DNA of 64,000 nucleotides from UBA1351 sp965140555 (lineage in GTDB: Bacteria; Bacillota; Clostridia; Lachnospirales; Vallitaleaceae): positions 1,922,001-1,986,000 of the forward strand of contig OZ223259.1 of assembly GCA_965140555.1 (NCBI GenBank). Direction: 5' to 3'. Within the stretch, counting starts at the first letter, position 1; every line of letters begins with the position of its first letter. The position numbers were made by a program, and so were the translations under genes. This document shows, in pieces, positions 26,699 to 34,728 of the stretch. A model generated the notes under the pieces. The model was not told the origin of the DNA and searched no databases. It saw only the letters and a program-made list of their open reading frames with translations.

Positions 26699-27907
26699 AT
26701 GTTAGTAGACTACATTCGTGAACATTGGCAGGATACGATGCGTCATAAGACAGAGGATAAAGGGACGCTTATCGGTTTGCCTAATCCGTATACAGTTCCT
26801 GTTATGGGAAATGAATTTCCGGAGATGTATTATTGGGATACCTATTTTACCAATAAGGGGTTAATTCTGTCAGGCGATGTCAATCAAGCCAAAAATAATG
26901 TGGAGAATCTATTGTATCTTCTAGAACGCTTCGGTTATGTTCCCAACGGGAATCGAACATTTTATCTCACCCGATCGCAACCGCCTGTGTTATATCTGAT
27001 GGTGGACGATATCTATCAGAGTATCAAGGATGATTCATGGCTAGGGAAGGCATATAGGGTATTGAAGAAGGAGTATGTATTTTTCAAAGAGCACCGAATG
27101 ACCCCTATCGGGTTGAATCAGTATAGCGGTTCTGTGTGTAAAGAGAAAGCGAAAAAGCATGCAGATCGTTTTCGACGACGCACTGGATTAACCCTTTCGG
27201 AATACGATGATGAAACGGTATGGAAGCATTACATCGTTTTTTGTGAAAGTGGGTGGGATGTGAATCCTAGGTGGGGAAAGCGGGCTTGGGAATATGTACA
27301 ACCGGATTTGAACAGCCTGCTTTATGGCATGGAAGTGACGATGTCGCGTTATGCCAATATATTGGGTACACAAGAAGAAGCGATGTGGAAGGGTCGATAT
27401 GAAGAACGTGGTGTTCTTATGCGACGCTATTTGAAAGATCATAAAGGCATTTATCATGACTATAATTTCTATAATAATACATTTAGCCCGGTAGAAAGTC
27501 TTGCATTTTTCTATCCCCTTTTTGTCGGTCTTGCATCTGAAGAAGAAGGGGCTGTTGCGGTTAGAGAATTGGAAAAGTATGAATATACCCATGGATTAGT
27601 CACATGTTTAGAAAATAGAGTTGAGGGGCAATATCAGTGGGATTACCCGAATGGATGGCCACCACTGCATTATTTTGCTATACAAGGTCTTCTCAACTAT
27701 GGTTACAAGGATGTTGCTTATCGAATTGCAAGCAAATGGGTGCTGCTTATAGAAAGGATTTTTGAAACAACAGGGCAACTGTGGGAAAAATATAATGTGG
27801 TAAATGGAAGTCTGGAGGTGATTAATGAATATGATATGCCGCCAATGATGGGGTGGACGGCCGGCACCTATGTATATTGTAAAGCACTATTGTCACAAGG
27901 GACGTAA
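26699..27907 (+). CDS. GH37-like (trehalase-family) glycoside hydrolase
   Basis: A 402-residue cytoplasmic protein with trehalase signatures: PVMGNEFPEMYYWDTYFTNKG, FGYVPNGNRTFYLTRSQPPV, then CESGWDVNPRWGKR, which holds the catalytic acid Asp of GH37, and VFNGSLEVINEYDMPP-like end motifs followed by MGWTAGTYV. Typical trehalases are longer (about 500-550), so the N-terminus is compact here. Because it is embedded between lyase genes and no trehalose genes are near, its true substrate may be a different alpha- or uronyl-linked disaccharide (inference). It has a TTAGGAGGAATGAG ribosome site. Confidence 0.85.
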   Translation: MLVDYIREHWQDTMRHKTEDKGTLIGLPNPYTVPVMGNEFPEMYYWDTYFTNKGLILSGDVNQAKNNVENLLYLLERFGYVPNGNRTFYLTRSQPPVLYLMVDDIYQSIKDDSWLGKAYRVLKKEYVFFKEHRMTPIGLNQYSGSVCKEKAKKHADRFRRRTGLTLSEYDDETVWKHYIVFCESGWDVNPRWGKRAWEYVQPDLNSLLYGMEVTMSRYANILGTQEEAMWKGRYEERGVLMRRYLKDHKGIYHDYNFYNNTFSPVESLAFFYPLFVGLASEEEGAVAVRELEKYEYTHGLVTCLENRVEGQYQWDYPNGWPPLHYFAIQGLLNYGYKDVAYRIASKWVLLIERIFETTGQLWEKYNVVNGSLEVINEYDMPPMMGWTAGTYVYCKALLSQGT

Positions 27908-27943
27908 GTTGAATAAACGAATGGTATTGGAGGTATGGGTTTC

Positions 27944-30865
27944 ATGAAGAAGAATAAGAAACAACAGAAAACACAACAATGGATAGTATCTCTTATCCTT
28001 ATATTGGGGTTAGTGTTGGGGAGTTTATATGGGGGTATTATTCCTCAAATATCTGTTTATGCAGACACACATGTGTTTGAAGATTTTGAAGGGGGAACAT
28101 GGTATGGTGGCACAGAGCCTCAGATAGGGAATGAGAATGCTTTAGAAGTTGTAGAACCGGACTTTGGAGCAGTATCCGGGGACAAGGCATTACGTTTTGA
28201 ATGGGAGAAAGTCTATCACAATCAAAGTAATCGTGGGACACGTAGCTCTGAAGTAAGAACAGAACGTGCCGAATGGGAGAGAGATATATGGGAGTCCTTT
28301 TATTACTATTTTCCAGAAGAAGGGTTTGGAAGAGATTCATTAGGAACGGTAATCAAGCAGTGGATTGCATGGAATTCTGATGTACCGGATTGTAACAAAT
28401 CCTTTGATTTGGAAGTGGCCAATGATGCCTTGTATGCGCATGTATTATGGAACGATGAAACGAATACGAGTATGGCACATCCACATGATCAGGCCTATCT
28501 TGTGAGCGCTGATTTGCCAAAGAATACATGGGTTAAGTTTGAACTACATTATAGGTTTGACTTGGATTCACCTGACGGATTGCTAGAGATATGGATGAAC
28601 GACATGCCTATGTTGCAGCTAAAGGATATACAGATGGGGGTGGGCATTAATAGTTATGGTCCCTATGCAAAGTATGGTCCTTATGTGTATAATTCATCAA
28701 CTTATGATCAACGGTTTATGTATGCAGATGATATTAAGTGGAGTTATACACCCATTTTTGATCATTCAGGTGATGTTTTTCCGGATCATACCATAGATGA
28801 AACGGCGTGGTATGGTCGTACCGGTTTTGTCGAATCCGTTCACAATTTAGGAGAGAATACAGTTCCTGAGGGTATACAGAATATAACCTTTGATGTAACA
28901 CCCTTTTTAAACTACCTGGATGGGTGTATTGGGTATATGGATGCTTCTACATTAGCAACATCCTATTCGAGTATGAATATGATTGTACGGTTGAATAATG
29001 ACGGGTATTTTGATGTACGTAACGGCTCCGGTTATGAGGCAGATACGAGTGTGGCATATGAACATGACGTAACCTACCATGTCCGTATTGAGACAGATAT
29101 GGCAACACAGACGTATAGTGTATGGGTGACGGATGAACAAGACCGGACGTATAGTCTTGCAACGGATTATAATTATCGTACAGGTGCACCAAGTATTGAT
29201 GATATCGGGCAAATCTGTCTAATTGATAGTGTCACGGATGGGCAATTTAAGGTGAATAATCATCGTGTCAATGGTGAAGCGGCGCCCATGGACCAAGAAC
29301 CTGGGGATGAAGATACAACCACAGTGATTGTACCGGTAAAAGATAATCGGCAGGGAATTGTTACGATGATTATGGATGACGGATATAAGGCATCGACAGA
29401 GTACTACAAGTCAGCTTTTGAAGCAAACAATCTGAAAGGTTCCTTGGCGCTTATTACAGATTGGGTCGATGACGATCCTGAATTTTGGCAAGAAATAGTT
29501 GCAAGCGGGTATTTTGATGTACAGAGTCATTCCGTTTCGCATATGGATTTGAGTCAACCGAGTCTAGACCGAGAGGTTATAGAACATGAAGTCGTAGACT
29601 CGAAGCATATACTGCAATCCCTTTTTCCCGGACAAGACGTACTTGGTTTTGTTGCACCGGAGAATAAGAGTAACGGTGCTTCTGATGAGATTATTATTGA
29701 AACGTATGAAGCGATGAGAAAAGGTGTGCGTGGATTTAACAGCCTTAGTCCGTCACAACCGGATTGGTATAACTTGATGGTTCAAGGGGTTATGAATACA
29801 GCATCGGAGTCCACTATGAACGGATGGCTGGATACGGCAGCAGATAACGGGAAATGGTTAATCGAGATGTGGCATGGGGTAGCTTCCTATAATCCCGGTA
29901 CCTACAATCCGGTATCAAAAACAGTAGCCGATAATCACTTAGCATATATGGGCGATAAACAAGAGCAAGGAGAGTTATGGGTAGCGACATTTGGGGAGGC
30001 GGTTAAGTATATTCGTCAAAGACAAGAGGCAGATATTACTGTTGAAGAGGACACCTCAGGCATTCAGATTACCTATACGGATGACTTGGAGGATAGTATT
30101 TATAATGAGGAAGTGACGTTAAGAAGTGAAGTACCTATGGATTGGGAAGGTGTGGAAATCCATCACAACGGTACACTGATGCAAAAGAATACGGTAATTG
30201 AATCTGATGGTAAAAATTATGTCTATTATAATACGATTCCGGATCAAGGGATTATAACATTGTCCCAAGGTGAGTATGTTGAAGAACCCGTCGAGGAGCC
30301 GGAAGTTACTGTTTACGTCGAAGAAGACTTTGAATCCGGCCTTATTCCTAATGATGTGATGACAATCTATGAGAAAGAGAATCGTATAACCGTTGAGGAG
30401 TCAACAGCAGGTAATCATTATCTTAAGGTAGAAATGGCAGAAGAGGTCACATCGGATGCCCATATTGACATGCCGTTATCTTTGACTTCCCAAGAAGTGA
30501 TGATAGAAATGCAATTGACATATGAGAATCTTCCTGCTGAGGGTAACATACAGTATAAAGATTCGGAGAATGGGACCAAGTATTTGTTGTATATAAAGAA
30601 CGGAAGACTTATGACAACGGATTATGCGACAGTATGTCAACTGGATTCAGCCTCGTTTACAGAAATTAAACTGCGTATGAATCTAAAAACAGGGCGTATG
30701 ACGGTAGCTGTTGACGGAGCCATTGTTGTTGAAGACTATCGGATACAAAACGCTCAGCTAGATGATACGATGACGCTTTTTAGAGTATATATGAATAAGA
30801 CAAGCCAATCCGCAGGAGGAACCCTTATGATAGATGATGTAACGCTTAAGGATGAAGAAGCATAA
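27944..30865 (+). CDS. Secreted polysaccharide lyase - deacetylase fusion
   Basis: Start at ATG 27944, nine bases after GGAGGT. The ATG at 27935 is too close to that site. The signal peptide ends near SVYAD. Residues about 40-270 form a heparin-lyase-I-like beta-jellyroll (FEDFEGGTWYGG, RSSEVRTERAEWER, VIKQWIAWNSD). Residues 270-430 are a second concanavalin-type module. Residues about 445-720 are a NodB-type deacetylase with TMIMDDGYKAS (metal-binding Asp pair), DVQSHSVSHMDLSQ (two metal His) and WLIEMWHG. Residues 775-973 are a third lectin-like sandwich. The roughly 973-residue protein could cleave and deacetylate the same polymer. Such a combination in one chain is unusual. Confidence 0.85.
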   Translation: MKKNKKQQKTQQWIVSLILILGLVLGSLYGGIIPQISVYADTHVFEDFEGGTWYGGTEPQIGNENALEVVEPDFGAVSGDKALRFEWEKVYHNQSNRGTRSSEVRTERAEWERDIWESFYYYFPEEGFGRDSLGTVIKQWIAWNSDVPDCNKSFDLEVANDALYAHVLWNDETNTSMAHPHDQAYLVSADLPKNTWVKFELHYRFDLDSPDGLLEIWMNDMPMLQLKDIQMGVGINSYGPYAKYGPYVYNSSTYDQRFMYADDIKWSYTPIFDHSGDVFPDHTIDETAWYGRTGFVESVHNLGENTVPEGIQNITFDVTPFLNYLDGCIGYMDASTLATSYSSMNMIVRLNNDGYFDVRNGSGYEADTSVAYEHDVTYHVRIETDMATQTYSVWVTDEQDRTYSLATDYNYRTGAPSIDDIGQICLIDSVTDGQFKVNNHRVNGEAAPMDQEPGDEDTTTVIVPVKDNRQGIVTMIMDDGYKASTEYYKSAFEANNLKGSLALITDWVDDDPEFWQEIVASGYFDVQSHSVSHMDLSQPSLDREVIEHEVVDSKHILQSLFPGQDVLGFVAPENKSNGASDEIIIETYEAMRKGVRGFNSLSPSQPDWYNLMVQGVMNTASESTMNGWLDTAADNGKWLIEMWHGVASYNPGTYNPVSKTVADNHLAYMGDKQEQGELWVATFGEAVKYIRQRQEADITVEEDTSGIQITYTDDLEDSIYNEEVTLRSEVPMDWEGVEIHHNGTLMQKNTVIESDGKNYVYYNTIPDQGIITLSQGEYVEEPVEEPEVTVYVEEDFESGLIPNDVMTIYEKENRITVEESTAGNHYLKVEMAEEVTSDAHIDMPLSLTSQEVMIEMQLTYENLPAEGNIQYKDSENGTKYLLYIKNGRLMTTDYATVCQLDSASFTEIKLRMNLKTGRMTVAVDGAIVVEDYRIQNAQLDDTMTLFRVYMNKTSQSAGGTLMIDDVTLKDEEA

Positions 30866-30909
30866 GAGGAGGCCGGAAATTTTGATTGTGTTTTCTTGTC
30901 GTTTGAATA

Positions 30910-30918
30910 TGTTATAAT
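30910..30918 (+). promoter_or_regulatory. Extended -10 promoter of DUF2461 gene
   Basis: TGTTATAAT at 30910-30918 is a perfect extended -10 (TGnTATAAT). No good -35 is seen at the usual distance, as is common for such promoters. It lies 62 bases before the DUF2461 start. Confidence 0.5.
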
Positions 30919-30979
30919 AGGACAATGAAAGATTTCAATTCGCAAATCGGACAGATTATAACTGAAAGGACGGTACACA

Positions 30980-31666
30980 ATGGAAGACACAATGTTGGCA
31001 TATCTCAGAGCATTAGAAGCCAATAACAATAGAGAGTGGTATCATGAACATAAAGAGGCGTATAAAGAAGCTTATGAAAATTTTGAAGAACTCGTACAGT
31101 GGATGATGCTGGAAGTGGCGCCGTTAATCCCTGAGATTATGCATTATCATCCGGAAGAGTTAACCTTTCGCGTGGCAAGGGATATGCGGTTTCATCGAGG
31201 TAAGTTACCGTATAATCCTTCATTTAGGGCACATTTCGGTCCACGAGGGAAGCATTCGATTCCTGTAGGGTTCTATGTTTCCTTAAAACCGGATAATCGT
31301 TCCATCCTTGGTGCGGGTCTATTTACACCAAGTTTTAGAGAGGCAACATTACTCATTCGAGAAGCGATTGCAAATCAACCGGAACGCTTTGAAGCCATTG
31401 TACAAGATCCGGAGTTTTCTAAGTACTTTACTTTAGCGGGAGACACACTGAAGAATGTACCCAAAGAATATCCGTCAGATCACCCAATGGGAGAATATCT
31501 GAAGTATAAAAGCTGGTATATTACAGTGAGTGTAGAGGATGCATTAGTGATGTCAGTAGAAGAATTTCTGGGCTTTGCAAAGCACATGTTTAGGTTAATG
31601 AAACCATTTAATGATTTTCTGAATGACGCATTGCAATCCTTTGAGATGCCACAAAGACGACGTTAA
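30980..31666 (+). CDS. DUF2461 family protein
   Basis: A 228-residue protein with the TIGR02453/DUF2461 signature: ALEANNNREWYHEHKEAYKEA at the N-terminus, TFRVARDMRFHRGKLPYNPS in the middle, and YVSLKPDNRSILGAGLFTPS. The family is widespread and uncharacterised. The Arg/Lys-rich core suggests binding of an anionic ligand, which is unproven. It is monocistronic, with its own extended -10 promoter and a strong bidirectional terminator directly behind. Start ATG 30980 follows TGAAAGGACGGTACACA. Confidence 0.85.
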   Translation: MEDTMLAYLRALEANNNREWYHEHKEAYKEAYENFEELVQWMMLEVAPLIPEIMHYHPEELTFRVARDMRFHRGKLPYNPSFRAHFGPRGKHSIPVGFYVSLKPDNRSILGAGLFTPSFREATLLIREAIANQPERFEAIVQDPEFSKYFTLAGDTLKNVPKEYPSDHPMGEYLKYKSWYITVSVEDALVMSVEEFLGFAKHMFRLMKPFNDFLNDALQSFEMPQRRR

Positions 31667-31682
31667 AACAGCCGAAAAAAAA

Positions 31683-31707
31683 GGTGCCGAACCGGCACCT
31701 TTTTTTT
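31683..31707. terminator. Bidirectional intrinsic terminator
   Basis: GGTGCCG and CGGCACC (31683-31689, 31693-31699) around AAC, with an A-run on the left and eight T on the right. It serves the DUF2461 gene on the plus strand and the convergent S-layer-type gene on the minus strand. Confidence 0.9.
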
Positions 31708-31712
31708 GAATA

Positions 31713-32750
31713 TCAATCGTCGAAATCATCGTTATCATCGTGGTGCTCGTCATCGTCGAAATCATCGTTATCATCGTGGTGCTCGTCATCGTCGAAATCA
31801 TCGTTATCATCGTGGTGCTCGTCATCGTCGAAATCATCGTTATCATCGTGGTGCTCGTCATCGTCGAAATCATCGTTATCATCGTGGTGCTCGTCATCGT
31901 CGGAATCATTGTCATCATCGTGGTGCCCGTCTTCGTCGAAATCATCATCATAAGTGCTCTTCTCAGAATTATCTTCAATCATAGCCTCGAGTTCATAGTC
32001 CTCAGAATTGGATAGGCTACGATAAAGAAGCAGTATTGCCATCTCATCTGTTGCTGTCATGAGAGGAGAGAAATGATGGTTATCCGTTCCGCTGATAATG
32101 CTATAGGCATTGGTGAAGCGAATAGCTGTAACGGCCCAATCAGCAATAGCATCAAAATCATCATAATCCGGATCATCTATAATTTCAGTAAAGTTACCAT
32201 ATACAGCAGTTAAGGTACGATAAACAAAGGTTGCCATTTCTTGGCGAGTGACAAGACCTTCCGGATTAAATCGTTGATTACCTTGTCCGGAGGTAATACC
32301 TAGAGCGTAAGCTTTTAAAACAGCTGTATCAGATGTATCGACAAAGGGTGAATTCGCATCATAAGATACCGGTGTTTCTGATATCGTTTCATAAAAATGA
32401 ACGGCTAGAGTAGCGAATTCAAGGCGTGTGATAGGACTGGAAAGATTTGTGATTAAAGAATCCGGAATAAGGCCTAACTCATAGGCAGCGATTAATTCTT
32501 CTTCAGCCCAAGAGGAATAGCCGGCGAGAGGACTGGAAAGGTCGTTAGAAGACGGTGAATCAGATGGTTCAAGTTGAGGTTCAGGGATAGGTTCCGGTTC
32601 GGGAGTAGGAGTAGGAGTTGGCTCCGGTTCAGAATGAGTTGCTGCGGATACAACATCAACGAAGGAAGCTGTTGGGGATAATGTGCTGAAGGAGAGTGTT
32701 GAAAGAATAAAGATGAGGGCCATAATAAGGGTTAGAAATATTTTTTTCAT
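31713..32750 (-). CDS. Secreted SLH-domain protein with Asp/His-rich repeat tail
   Basis: The start at 32750 (minus strand) follows TTGGAGGTTCCT. An earlier in-frame ATG overlaps the ribosome site. The roughly 345-residue protein has a signal peptide ending near VSAATHS and a Pro-Thr-Glu linker (PTPTPTPEPEPIPEP). Three S-layer-homology repeats at about residues 80-250 include SPITRLEFATLAVHFYETI and EGLVTRQEMATFVYRTLTAV. The C-terminal tail (from about 275) consists of perfect 12-residue repeats of DDDEHHDDNDDF. SLH repeats anchor to wall polymers. The tail should bind divalent metals such as Zn or Ca (inference from Asp/His density). Confidence 0.85.
   Translation of the reverse strand: MKKIFLTLIMALIFILSTLSFSTLSPTASFVDVVSAATHSEPEPTPTPTPEPEPIPEPQLEPSDSPSSNDLSSPLAGYSSWAEEELIAAYELGLIPDSLITNLSSPITRLEFATLAVHFYETISETPVSYDANSPFVDTSDTAVLKAYALGITSGQGNQRFNPEGLVTRQEMATFVYRTLTAVYGNFTEIIDDPDYDDFDAIADWAVTAIRFTNAYSIISGTDNHHFSPLMTATDEMAILLLYRSLSNSEDYELEAMIEDNSEKSTYDDDFDEDGHHDDDNDSDDDEHHDDNDDFDDDEHHDDNDDFDDDEHHDDNDDFDDDEHHDDNDDFDDDEHHDDNDDFDD
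31716..31940 (-). repeat. 36-bp tandem repeats encoding Asp/His units
   Basis: About six contiguous copies of a 36-base unit, nearly identical at DNA level, with slight divergence near 31900-31940. No spacers, so not CRISPR. Likely expands and contracts by slippage. Confidence 0.9.
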
Positions 32751-32809
32751 AGGAACCTCCAATGAGTCAGTGAAGACAGAATCTATATTTATTATAAATG
32801 TTGAATATG

Positions 32810-32827
32810 TCTAGGAGTTGTCCTAGA
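32810..32827 (-). promoter_or_regulatory. Operator-like palindrome upstream of SLH gene
   Basis: TCTAGGA-GTTG-TCCTAGA is a perfect 7-bp inverted repeat lying about 14 bases upstream (minus strand) of a TATAAT at 32791-32796. This is where a -35 element would be, so a regulator could block or replace sigma contact. Assignment is by position only. Confidence 0.4.
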
Positions 32828-32878
32828 TATAAACAGTTGTGAACAAATAAAGACAATTTATGAAACATAAGGTCATGT

Positions 32879-32997
32879 GATTAGGGCGTCAATAGCAAGT
32901 TTCCCTATATTCATATACAATATATAGATTACGTAGAAGCGTTCGTAACACTATATTGTATATGAAAGTTCAACTATATGCTTTTGTCGACCTAATC
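32879..32997. repeat. 119-bp hairpin repeat element, copy 1 (MITE-like)
   Basis: The element starts GATTAGGGCGTCAA and ends TTTTGTCGACCTAATC, so the ends are imperfect inverted repeats. Inside, TTCATATACAATATA pairs exactly with TATATTGTATATGAA. A second copy of identical length lies at 39930-40048. No ORF inside. The whole element can fold into one long hairpin with a short apical stem. Rest of the 32751-33123 intergenic region: SLH-gene promoter on one side, Fur-type promoter on the other. Confidence 0.88.
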
Positions 32998-33053
32998 ATT
33001 ATGTGAAAAAATAGATAATTTGACCTAAATCGGTACAAATATCAGAAAAGCAA

Positions 33054-33082
33054 ATGACAATCATTCTCAAATAGTGTATAAT
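33054..33082 (+). promoter_or_regulatory. Promoter overlapped by a Fur-box-like operator
   Basis: The -35 ATGACA (33054-33059) and -10 TATAAT (33077-33082) are spaced 17 bases. TGACAATCATTCTCA (33055-33069) fits the 7-1-7 Fur box (TGATAATnATTATCA) with two mismatches and sits across the -35 and spacer. Iron-dependent repression is the expected outcome. Confidence 0.65.
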
Positions 33083-33123
33083 ATATATAAACCATCTAGA
33101 ACAACCGAAAAGGAAGTGATGAG

Positions 33124-33264
33124 ATGTATAAGACAATACGCTATTATTGGCGCAGATTTTTGAAACGTATATCAGTGAAAACAGAGGCAGTCTTTGGTGA
33201 TGGTAATATTACATATCATCGAATCAATGACTTAGATCGACACTCGGTTGATAGCCCTAAGTAA
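33124..33264 (+). CDS. Small basic protein (46 aa) under Fur-like control
   Basis: A 46-codon ORF from ATG 33124 with AAGGAAGTGATGAG before it, 42 bases after a good promoter and followed by an intrinsic terminator. It is therefore a complete small transcription unit. The protein starts MYKTIRYYWRRFLKRISVKT, an amphipathic Arg/Lys/aromatic helix, and continues EAVFGDGNITYHRINDLDRH. There is no Cys. I recognise no family. With a Fur-box-like operator it might be a small iron-sparing factor or membrane-associated peptide; that is speculation. Confidence 0.6.
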   Translation: MYKTIRYYWRRFLKRISVKTEAVFGDGNITYHRINDLDRHSVDSPK

Positions 33265-33287
33265 TAACATTTATTTTGTGATAAGAA

Positions 33288-33320
33288 GGTACGGTTACAT
33301 ATGTGGCTGTATCTTTTTTT
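33288..33320 (+). terminator. Terminator of the small Fur-type gene
   Basis: GGTACGGTTACA (33288-33299) pairs with TGTGGCTGTATC (33302-33313), including some G-U pairs, and is followed by seven T. Confidence 0.75.
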
Positions 33321-33353
33321 AATGCCCTAATGATATAATAGTTTTAGAAAAGG

Positions 33354-33380
33354 TACCAAAAAATGAGAGTGGCTTCGTAA
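33354..33380 (+). promoter_or_regulatory. Possible sigma-I promoter upstream of CuAO/X2-sigI-rsgI operon
   Basis: ACCAAA (33355-33360) and CGTA (33376-33379) resemble the A-C-C-rich -35 and CGWA -10 pattern described for sigma-I promoters. A sigma-A-like TATAAT lies at 33335-33340 just upstream. The match is short and the call is tentative. Confidence 0.3.
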
Positions 33381-33426
33381 TATATAGTGACAGTAACCAT
33401 TAAGCAAAGAAAAGGAGTGTGACTAT

Positions 33427-34707
33427 ATGTTCAAAAAAATGTTAGCCTTTACAGCACTTGCACTGGTAATGATGATGACAATATCCCAAATATCCTATGC
33501 CAAAGTTGGAGACAAACCGGATAAAGAGAATATGGGACAAGGAATGGGACAGGATAAGGATAAGGAAGAACATCCGGGACGCGGCAGAGATCATGCACCC
33601 GGTCAATTAAAGCAAGTGGAAGGATTTTCGGATTTTTCTGAGAGCCGTATTCGGATTCATGACAAATGGTTAAACAAGGAAGATGCACCGGTACTTAAAG
33701 GCGGAAGAACGCTTATTCCCGTACGTGCAATAACTGAAGCATTGGGATGTACTGTTCATTGGTTTAATCCGTATGCTGTTATTATAAGTCCGGAGGAAGA
33801 CAAAGCAATTATTTTTGACTTGGAGACGGGGGAAGTCTATATTACTCTATCACCGACAGAAGATTTGGGTGATTTGGCAACATCAGAAGATCCTGTTCTA
33901 GACATTGATGATTTTGTTGTGGACGCAGAGCAAGCAGAGATTGATATACCGGCAGGTATTATCAATAATAGAACCTTTGTACCGATTCGTTTTATTGCAG
34001 AGGAATTCGGATTAACCGTTCGATATGATGAGGTAACACATGAAATTGAGATTGATCGAGACCTTCGCTTGTCTGTGGAAAACTCAAGATTAGAGGCACC
34101 TCAAGATGTAGAGGTGACAATGCAAATAGCAGACTACGTATTAGAAAGTGTTCAATTATTGGGAATATCAGAAGAGGATAGTTCAGTAGAAGAAGTCGTT
34201 GACACATTAGATCAGGATACGGAGTATAGCTTAAATGTCGATGAAGAAGGACAAGGGACGGTTACTCTATCGAAAAGTTATATCGAAGGATTAACGGATT
34301 CCCGCGTGAAATTTGTGTTTACATTTAAACCTGTAGCTATGAATCCGGAAGTTGAACCAACGGATGAAACCATTCTTCGTTATTTAGCCCTTCACTTGGA
34401 CTATTTGGCACAACCGGAAGTGATGCCGAGTACTCTATCCTTTGAAGAAGGTATGTTCACCGCTGATGAGGAAGACTTAAATGCCTTTGGTGACTTACGT
34501 GTTCATATAAAGCCCGTATTATGGAATTTTATCGGAATCGATGACTTAGTCGAAGGCGATGATTATCTTATTAACAGAGACGATCATGTTGTAACCTTAG
34601 ACCGTGATTATTTGAACGGATTAAGTGTAGGGACACATACGTTGGTATTTCGATTTGAAATGAATGATACAACAACCCTTCTTGAGTGGGTTATTGAAGT
34701 AAAATAA
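33427..34707 (+). CDS. Secreted copper-amine-oxidase-N / X2 domain protein
   Basis: A 426-residue protein. The signal peptide ends near SYAKVG, followed by a Gly/Lys/Asp-rich linker. Residues about 70-215 are a copper amine oxidase N-terminal-like domain (LKGGRTLIPVRAITEALGC, IINNRTFVPIRFIAEEFGL), usually a surface-adhesion module with no enzymatic role. Two X2-type Ig-like modules follow (residues about 216-313 and 330-426) with DTEYSLNVDEEGQGTVTLSK/YIEGL and GDDYLINRDDHVVTLDRDYL. X2 modules bind cellulose or wall in cellulolytic clostridia. The stop is 21 bases before sigI, so it is co-transcribed and may be a sigma-I target. Confidence 0.82.
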   Translation: MFKKMLAFTALALVMMMTISQISYAKVGDKPDKENMGQGMGQDKDKEEHPGRGRDHAPGQLKQVEGFSDFSESRIRIHDKWLNKEDAPVLKGGRTLIPVRAITEALGCTVHWFNPYAVIISPEEDKAIIFDLETGEVYITLSPTEDLGDLATSEDPVLDIDDFVVDAEQAEIDIPAGIINNRTFVPIRFIAEEFGLTVRYDEVTHEIEIDRDLRLSVENSRLEAPQDVEVTMQIADYVLESVQLLGISEEDSSVEEVVDTLDQDTEYSLNVDEEGQGTVTLSKSYIEGLTDSRVKFVFTFKPVAMNPEVEPTDETILRYLALHLDYLAQPEVMPSTLSFEEGMFTADEEDLNAFGDLRVHIKPVLWNFIGIDDLVEGDDYLINRDDHVVTLDRDYLNGLSVGTHTLVFRFEMNDTTTLLEWVIEVK

Positions 34708-34728
34708 TAGAAAACAGACGGTGGTCAT

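Noticed and set aside
31716..31940. Periodic 36-base repeats resembling a CRISPR array
   Set aside because: Units are contiguous with no spacers and are in frame within a coding region.
31684..32015. Several plus-strand ORFs with repetitive Ser/Arg/Val composition
   Set aside because: They are frame shadows of the minus-strand Asp/His repeat gene, without ribosome sites.
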